Below are positions 58,979 to 64,000 of a DNA stretch of 64,000 bases, one piece after another (position 1 is the first letter of the stretch; every line of letters starts with the position of its first letter). The stretch lies in contig NZ_JAHSPF010000003.1 of assembly GCF_019132875.1 (NCBI RefSeq), positions 434,001 to 498,000 on the forward strand, written 5' to 3'. The DNA is from Erwinia phyllosphaerae (GTDB lineage Bacteria > Pseudomonadota > Gammaproteobacteria > Enterobacterales > Enterobacteriaceae). The notes beneath the pieces were generated by a model. The model worked only from the letters and a program-made list of their open reading frames with translations, ran no database searches and had not been told where the DNA came from. A program made the translations under genes and the position numbers.

Positions 58979-60196
58979 GTGATAGCGGAGAGCCAGCCTG
59001 GCCATATTGACCAGATTAAACAGACGAATGCGGGCGCTGTCTATCGCCTGATTGACAGATACGGCCCAATATCACGTATTGCGTTGTCAAAAAAGGCGCA
59101 GCTTGCGCCAGCCAGCATTACTAAAATAGTGCGTGAAATGCTGGATGCCCACCTGGTTCAGGAAACTGAATTTCAGGAAGCCGGAAGCCGGGGCAGACCG
59201 GCGGTCGGACTGATTGTCGACAGCAAGGCCTGGCACTATCTTTCTGCACGAATTGGCAACGGCGAGATAACGCTGGCGCTGCGCGATCTGAGCAGCCATC
59301 TGGTGGTGGAAGAGGTGCGCCCGCTGCCCGTAGACCATCCAGACCCGCTTTTACCCCGTCTTATTAGCGAAGTTGACCAGTTTTTCATCCGCCATCAGCA
59401 AAAGCTGGAGCGGCTGACGGCTATTGCCATTACGTTGCCGGGCATTCTGAACGCTGAACGGGGCATTGTGCATCGGATGCCGTTCTATTCCGTCAGCGAT
59501 ATGCCGTTAAGCGAGGCGCTTTCAGCGCGTACCGGCCTGCCGGTATTTATTCAACACGATATTTGTGCCTGGACCATGGCCGAGGCCCTGTTTGGCGCTT
59601 CGCGCGATCTTAATGATGTTATCCAGGTAGTGATTGACCATAACGTTGGCGCAGGCGTGATTACGGACGGCAGGCTGCTGCACGGCGGCGGCAGTACGCT
59701 GGTGGAGATTGGCCACACGCAGGTAGAGCCCTGGGGCAAACAGTGCTACTGCGGCAACCATGGTTGCCTGGAGACGGTTGCCAGCATGGAAAGCGTGCTG
59801 GAACTGGCCGCGCAAAAAATGCAGGCCGCGCCGGATTGTCTTTTGCATCAACAGCCCCTGACGATTTCGTCGCTTTGTGATGCGGCGCTGGCGGGCGATC
59901 CGTTAGCTAAAGATATTATTACCGGCGTGGGTCATCATGTAGGCCGTATTCTGGCCATTATGGTTAATTTATTTAATCCGGAAAAAATCGTGATTGGCTC
60001 GCCGCTCAATCGCGCCAGCGACATTCTTTATCCTGCGATTGCCGACTGCGTACGTCGCCAGTCGCTGCCGGTTTATGGTCACCAGGTGGCGATTGCCTCC
60101 ACGCATTTCTATAACCAGGGCACTATGCCGGGCGCGGCGCTGGTCAAAGATGCGCTGTATAACGGTACGCTGCTGGTCAAACTGTTACAGGGCTGA
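58979..60196 (+). CDS. mlc: ROK-family repressor Mlc (DgsA)
   Basis: A 405-residue global repressor of glucose and PTS genes. Features are the HTH (RIALSKKAQLAPASITKIVREML), the ROK domain and the zinc-binding motif CYCGNHGCLE. The opening block AESQPGHIDQIKQTNAGAVYRLIDRYGP matches E. coli Mlc. GTG 58979 is chosen because E. coli mlc also begins with GTG at this point; an open frame reaches ATG 58952. Unphosphorylated EIICB-Glc sequesters Mlc at the membrane. It could influence the PTS-dependent scr system indirectly through ptsHI/crr (inference). Confidence 0.93.
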   Translation: MIAESQPGHIDQIKQTNAGAVYRLIDRYGPISRIALSKKAQLAPASITKIVREMLDAHLVQETEFQEAGSRGRPAVGLIVDSKAWHYLSARIGNGEITLALRDLSSHLVVEEVRPLPVDHPDPLLPRLISEVDQFFIRHQQKLERLTAIAITLPGILNAERGIVHRMPFYSVSDMPLSEALSARTGLPVFIQHDICAWTMAEALFGASRDLNDVIQVVIDHNVGAGVITDGRLLHGGGSTLVEIGHTQVEPWGKQCYCGNHGCLETVASMESVLELAAQKMQAAPDCLLHQQPLTISSLCDAALAGDPLAKDIITGVGHHVGRILAIMVNLFNPEKIVIGSPLNRASDILYPAIADCVRRQSLPVYGHQVAIASTHFYNQGTMPGAALVKDALYNGTLLVKLLQG

Positions 60197-60323
60197 ACAG
60201 GCCCTTATTGCCAAAACCTTGCGCTAACGCAAGCCTCATTCCTGGCCGCTCTTCTAAGATGTTGCGTCTTAATTGTTAATTATTGTTTATAAATTATCGC
60301 AACAACTGGAGCGTGGAGAGGCT

Positions 60324-60989
60324 ATGTTACAGCGTTTATTCGTCACTGGTACCGATACGGAAGTAGGCAAAACAGTGGTCAGCCGCGCGCTTTTGCAAAA
60401 GCTGTCCGAAGGCGGCAAACGCGTTGCCGGCTTTAAGCCTGTCGCGAAGGGGAGCCAGCAAACGGAGGAGGGGCTGCGCAACAAAGACGCGCTCGTTCTG
60501 CAGGCTTCTTCATCGGTGACTCTTCCTTATTCCGCGATCAATCCTCTCACCCTGGTGGATGACGAGATCAGCACCAGTCGTGATGTGGTGATCGACTATC
60601 CGGTATTGAGCGCTCACCTGCGGACGCTTTCCGAACAGGTTGATGCCGTAGTGGTAGAGGGAACCGGCGGCTGGCAGAGCCTGATGAACGATCTGCGCCC
60701 GCTGTCGGCCTGGGCCGTGGATGAACAGCTGCCGGTAGTGCTGGTGGTGGGCATTAAGCTGGGGTGCGTCAGCCATGCGCTATTGACGGCGCAGGCCATC
60801 ATCAATGACGGACTGCCGCTGTTGGGATGGGTGGCAAACCGTATTAATCCGGGGCTGGCCCACTATGCGGAAATTATCGACGTGCTGAGCCAGAAAATTC
60901 CTGCTCCGCTGTTAGGCGAATTTCCCTATCTGCCCAGGCCCGAACAAAGAGAGCTGGCGCACTACCTTGATTTGAGTACGCTGCGCTAA
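60324..60989 (+). CDS. bioD2: Dethiobiotin synthetase paralog BioD2 (YnfK)
   Basis: The 221-residue ATP-dependent enzyme has P-loop FVTGTDTEVGKT, the substrate motif GFKPVAKG and VVVEGTGGWQSLMND. It belongs to the BioD family, which closes the ureido ring of dethiobiotin. This is the syntenic ynfK copy next to mlc rather than the bioABFCD copy. ATG 60324 has GGAGAG 4-8 nt upstream. Confidence 0.92.
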   Translation: MLQRLFVTGTDTEVGKTVVSRALLQKLSEGGKRVAGFKPVAKGSQQTEEGLRNKDALVLQASSSVTLPYSAINPLTLVDDEISTSRDVVIDYPVLSAHLRTLSEQVDAVVVEGTGGWQSLMNDLRPLSAWAVDEQLPVVLVVGIKLGCVSHALLTAQAIINDGLPLLGWVANRINPGLAHYAEIIDVLSQKIPAPLLGEFPYLPRPEQRELAHYLDLSTLR

Positions 60990-61147
60990 TTCTTCTGTCG
61001 GCGGCAAGCCCATGCTGCCGCTCGTTTTTCCCTCATTCTCCTCGTTACGCCAGCCTGTTCTGAAACTTTTTGACTCTTCAGCGCACAATCAGGAAACTTC
61101 CGCCCGCAATCCAGGCCAGAATAAGAAGAATTGCAACAGGGAGCACT

Positions 61148-62602
61148 ATGACAGAGACAGCGCAAACCGGAGCGAGTCATCGCCACTGGATCCTTATCGC
61201 CGTAATGCTGGCGATGTTTATGGCCGCCATTGAAGTAACAATTGTCGCTACGGCTATGCCAACCATCATTGCCGAGCTGGGCGGCTTTTCCCAGTTTGGC
61301 TGGGTCTTTTCCGTCTATTTGCTGACCCAGGCGGTGAGCGTACCGCTGTACGGCAGGCTGGCGGACTTATGGGGCCGTAAACGGGTATTCTTTATTGGCA
61401 CTTTGCTTTTCCTGATTGGCTCCGTGCTTTGCGGTTTCGCCCGGCAGATGAGCTGGCTGATCCTGTTTCGCGCGCTGCAGGGGCTGGGCGCTGGCGCGAT
61501 TATGCCGCTGACCTCTACTATCATTGCCGATGTCTATTCGCCAAAAGAGCGCGCCGCTATTCAGGGCTGGCTTTCCAGCGTCTGGGGCGTGGCGGCCATC
61601 GTTGGGCCATTAACCGGTGCCTGGCTGGTCGCGCATTTTAACTGGGCGCTGGTTTTCTGGGTTAACGTACCCATTGGGCTGATCTCAATGTTGTTGCTGG
61701 CGCGCTGGTTCCCGGAATCGCGTAGCGAAAAGCGGCAGCAGCTCAATCTTGCCAGCAGCGGCCTGCTGATGTTAACGCTCGGCGCGCTGCTCACGGCGCT
61801 TCTACAGGCCCAGGCGCTGGGTTACTGGGCTATCGTGTTGCCCTTTATTGCTCTGCTGAGCGGCTATGCGCTGGTAAGACATGAAAAACGATCGTCAGAG
61901 CCGCTGTTTCCGCTGGTGCTGTGGCAGAACCGGACAATCAGTGCGGGTAACGCGGGCAATCTGATTATTGGCGCGGCAATGATGGGGATCAGCGCGTTTC
62001 TGCCAACGTGGATCCAGGGGGTAAGCGGCGGAACGCCGCTGCAGGCGGGCAGCGCGCTGGCGATGATGTCTATCGGCTGGCCGTTGGCCAGTACATTAAG
62101 CGGCAGGCTGATGCTGCGCACTTCTTACCGTTTTACCGCACAGCTGGGTTCACTGCTGCTGGTGGCAGGGACCGCGCTGCTGTTAACGCTGCAAACCGAC
62201 AGCCCCATCTGGCAGGCAGGCGGCGCGGCTTTCATCATTGGTTGCGGAATGGGAATGACCAGCACCACTTTTTTGATAGCGGTGCAAAACAGCGCGGAAT
62301 TCTCGGTTCGGGGAATTTGTACCGCCTCGGTCATGTTCAGTCGGCTGCTGGGTTCCGCTCTGGGAACCGCCATCATGGGTGCCGTCCTGAACTATAACCT
62401 GATGGTACGGCTGCCTGGGCATAGCGACCCGGTACAGCAGCTTATGTCACAGGACCAGCGGGAAGCATTAAGCGGACAAGGCTTACATCAGCTGTTGAAT
62501 GAAGTGGCTGCCTCGCTGCACTGGGTATTTGCCGTTTCGGTAGGGGTGGCTTTTACCAGCCTGGCGGTTGCCTGGATGATGCCAAAGAAAAGGCCGGAAT
62601 AA
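61148..62602 (+). CDS. DHA2-family MFS multidrug exporter (EmrB/QacA type)
   Basis: The 484-residue permease has about fourteen spans. It has the TM1 segment MFMAAIEVTIVATAMPTIIAELGG, the loop GRLADLWGRKRVFFIG and the antiporter motif GVAAIVGPLTGAWLV in TM5. It is probably a proton-driven exporter of drugs or metabolites. No EmrA-type membrane-fusion partner is adjacent, so it may act alone. ATG 61148 has GGGAG upstream; the open frame extends to 61070. Confidence 0.87.
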   Translation: MTETAQTGASHRHWILIAVMLAMFMAAIEVTIVATAMPTIIAELGGFSQFGWVFSVYLLTQAVSVPLYGRLADLWGRKRVFFIGTLLFLIGSVLCGFARQMSWLILFRALQGLGAGAIMPLTSTIIADVYSPKERAAIQGWLSSVWGVAAIVGPLTGAWLVAHFNWALVFWVNVPIGLISMLLLARWFPESRSEKRQQLNLASSGLLMLTLGALLTALLQAQALGYWAIVLPFIALLSGYALVRHEKRSSEPLFPLVLWQNRTISAGNAGNLIIGAAMMGISAFLPTWIQGVSGGTPLQAGSALAMMSIGWPLASTLSGRLMLRTSYRFTAQLGSLLLVAGTALLLTLQTDSPIWQAGGAAFIIGCGMGMTSTTFLIAVQNSAEFSVRGICTASVMFSRLLGSALGTAIMGAVLNYNLMVRLPGHSDPVQQLMSQDQREALSGQGLHQLLNEVAASLHWVFAVSVGVAFTSLAVAWMMPKKRPE

Positions 62603-62614
62603 CCGGCTGGAATA

Positions 62615-62645
62615 ACAAAAAGGGCCGCAAAAGCGGCCCTTTTTT
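62615..62645. terminator. Bidirectional terminator between the MFS exporter and the ynfD-like gene
   Basis: AAGGGCCGC-AAAA-GCGGCCCTT flanked by A5 and T-rich ends: a perfect 9-bp stem serving both convergent genes. Confidence 0.9.
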
Positions 62646-62646
62646 A

Positions 62647-62943
62647 TCAGGATGAAGGCGCATCCTGTGACGTTCCCGCGCTGGCGGGCACCGTTTCACT
62701 GTCGTCAGCCTGACCGCGCTTGTAAACGATCTTCTGCGTGTCGTTGTCACAGTGTCCAACAACCTGACCGCCAGCCTTATCGGCCTGATCGTTAGGCACG
62801 ATATCCAGCGTAAAGCCGGAAGCAGGCACGCCGTTATTGATAATTTTCTGGTTAATATCCGCTTTTACCGTTTCACAGGAAGCTTGTGCCGCCAGAGGCG
62901 CGGCAATAATCAGTGCAGGTAATATCCACTTCATCGCTTTCAT
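62647..62943 (-). CDS. ynfD: Small secreted DUF1161 protein, YnfD-like
   Basis: The 98-residue protein has a signal peptide (cleavage near AQA-SCET). The mature DUF1161 domain carries two cysteines (SCETVKADINQKIINNGVP and VVGHCDND) likely to form a periplasmic disulfide. The C-terminal tail is low-complexity. ATG 62943 is preferred over 62946 because of its 7-nt distance from AGGA. Function unknown in E. coli. Confidence 0.85.
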   Translation of the reverse strand: MKAMKWILPALIIAAPLAAQASCETVKADINQKIINNGVPASGFTLDIVPNDQADKAGGQVVGHCDNDTQKIVYKRGQADDSETVPASAGTSQDAPSS

Positions 62944-62995
62944 CATCCTTTCCTTTTGTCCTGAAAATTATCCTGATTATAGCAGCGATTTTTTA

Positions 62996-63346
62996 TCACG
63001 GCATAACGGGGCGACCGGTACGGCGGTCAAGGCAGCGCAGCGTATTAGGTTCCCAGTAAGCGTTAATGTTCAGGCTCTGGTCACAGGCATCGCGCGTATC
63101 GATTGCACGATCGCCTTTGTCGAAGTTTTTCTCGTCGCGCTGGTTCATTTTAAGGCGCAAACGTCTGTTCTCATCCCACTGCTCTTTTTGCTGACGCGCC
63201 TGCTCGTTGGTCAGGGCGCTGTCGCCATCCTGGATAATCAGCCTGTCCGTTTTTGCCTGAGCATGATGCTGAAAGGAAAAAAGCGCGCCAAAAAGGACCA
63301 GCGGCAGAGCGGCCTTGCTCAACTGTTGTTGCCAGGTGTTCTTCAT
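62996..63346 (-). CDS. ynfB: Secreted DUF1283 protein YnfB
   Basis: The 116-residue protein has a signal peptide of about 31 residues ([17 protein letters not shown]). A charged mature domain ends [29 protein letters not shown], almost identical to the E. coli YnfB C-terminus. ATG 63346 has GGAG upstream. It diverges from ynfA as in E. coli. Function unknown. Confidence 0.92.
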   Translation of the reverse strand: MKNTWQQQLSKAALPLVLFGALFSFQHHAQAKTDRLIIQDGDSALTNEQARQQKEQWDENRRLRLKMNQRDEKNFDKGDRAIDTRDACDQSLNINAYWEPNTLRCLDRRTGRPVMP

Positions 63347-63470
63347 CTTTTGCTCCTCAAATAACCATTTACAGCCGCATGGCTGCGTCGAACGCAGCAA
63401 CTAGTATATCATCTGCGCCGGTGGGCTAACTACCTGACTTATGGCGTCGTTTAACCAGCAGAGAGGAAAT

Positions 63471-63800
63471 ATGCTGCTCAAGACCGTGATGCTCTTTTTT
63501 CTGACGGCGCTGGCTGAAATTATCGGCTGTTTTCTTCCCTGGCTGTGGCTGAAGAAAGGGGCGTCGGTTCTGCTGTTGCTGCCCGCAGCAGTCAGTCTGG
63601 CACTGTTTGTCTGGCTGCTGACGTTGCATCCGGCAGCCAGCGGCCGCGTCTATGCGGCCTATGGCGGCGTGTATGTGGTGACGGCGCTGCTGTGGCTGCG
63701 TTTTGTTGATGGCGTGAAGTTAAGCCACTACGACTGGATCGGTGCGGCCGTCGCTTTTTGCGGCATGTTGATTATCGTTGCGGGCTGGGGAAAAGGATAA
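63471..63800 (+). CDS. ynfA: UPF0060 membrane protein YnfA
   Basis: A 109-residue inner-membrane protein with four spans, similar to small multidrug-resistance proteins: [25 protein letters not shown] and [31 protein letters not shown]. It matches the E. coli YnfA length. ATG 63471 has GAGGAAAT 3-8 nt upstream. A role in efflux has been proposed for the family, but the substrate is uncertain. Confidence 0.93.
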   Translation: MLLKTVMLFFLTALAEIIGCFLPWLWLKKGASVLLLLPAAVSLALFVWLLTLHPAASGRVYAAYGGVYVVTALLWLRFVDGVKLSHYDWIGAAVAFCGMLIIVAGWGKG

Positions 63801-63858
63801 TACCGGGCGACGATCGGATATATCAGCCAGCTAAAGATGATGACCGGTTAATGAGCCA

Positions 63859-64000
63859 GCTATAAACCGTGCGCGCACGGAGCAGGCCAGCGCCCGCAGC
63901 TATTTGACTATCCTGATCGGCTATAAACCGTGCGTGCACGGAGCAGGCGTGACCACCACTTTATCCATCTCCATGACCAGCCTGTAAACCGCGCGGGAAT
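63859..64000. repeat. 29-nt palindromic repeats with 32-nt spacing (CRISPR-like, cut by window edge)
   Basis: GCTATAAACCGTGCG(C/T)GCACGGAGCAGGC occurs at 63859-63887 and 63920-63948. A third copy begins at 63981 with 15 of 20 visible positions matching. Each copy centres on a CCGTGC/GCACGG dyad. The 32-nt segments between copies are unrelated to each other. A 29/32 geometry is that of type I-E CRISPR arrays, but the repeat is not a familiar enterobacterial I-E or I-F sequence and no cas genes are in the window. Tandem REP-like palindromes remain an alternative. Confidence 0.55.

Noticed and set aside
60218-60233. CTTGCG-CTAA-CGCAAG hairpin as the mlc terminator
   Set aside because: Short stem and no T-run; too weak to call.

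Overview
The window looks like chromosome from an Erwiniaceae-type enterobacterium (Pantoea, Mixta or Erwinia grade). The core genes nth-rsxEGDCBA-cnu, ydgJ, add, ydgA-fumC-tus and ynfM/ynfL-mlc-bioD2 ... ynfDBA keep the order of the replication-terminus half of the Escherichia coli chromosome. Base composition is GC-rich, and two Ter sites confirm a terminus-proximal location. The genus is an inference from synteny and protein similarity; no rRNA is present.

Positions 1-16124 are an accessory organosulfur-scavenging island. A truncated sigma-54 activator reads leftward. It has an AAA+ domain, a Fis-type HTH and, unusually, a C-terminal SsuA-like substrate-binding domain. It diverges from an SsuD-like alkanesulfonate monooxygenase, SfnG (dimethylsulfone monooxygenase), a FAD/NAD(P)-binding oxidoreductase and an NtaA/SnaA-type monooxygenase. 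The shared intergenic region holds two palindromic candidate activator sites and a near-consensus -24/-12 promoter. A second, tightly coupled unit (7177-16124) encodes an MFS permease, three SfnB/acyl-CoA-dehydrogenase-type oxidoreductases, a second NtaA/SnaA-type monooxygenase and a MetQNI-like ABC importer. No flavin reductase gene is recognisable in the island.

Positions 16137-23873 hold an MFS gene and a complete sucrose regulon, scrKYAB-scrR, with two ScrR-type operators. Next come nth and the Rsx/Rnf electron-transport operon (23924-30747), in which rsxC carries a long alanine/lysine-rich tandem repeat, then cnu.

Positions 31346-44603 are a sugar-uptake insert between cnu and ydgJ. It contains the furanose importer ytfQRT-yjfF, preceded by GalR-like operators, araBA, and the divergent araFGH-araC operon with a clear AraC I1-I2 site. 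araD is not present here.

Positions 44690-53517 are ydgJ, add, ydgA, fumC, tus, an H-NS-family gene and an AbrB-family membrane protein. One Ter site overlaps the tus leader, and a second in the same orientation lies about 1 kb away. The right part holds betT, msrA, ynfM/ynfL, mlc, bioD2, a DHA2-type drug exporter, and ynfD-, ynfB- and ynfA-like genes. The window ends in short palindromic repeats of 29 nt spaced by 32 nt, a CRISPR-like geometry cut by the window edge.
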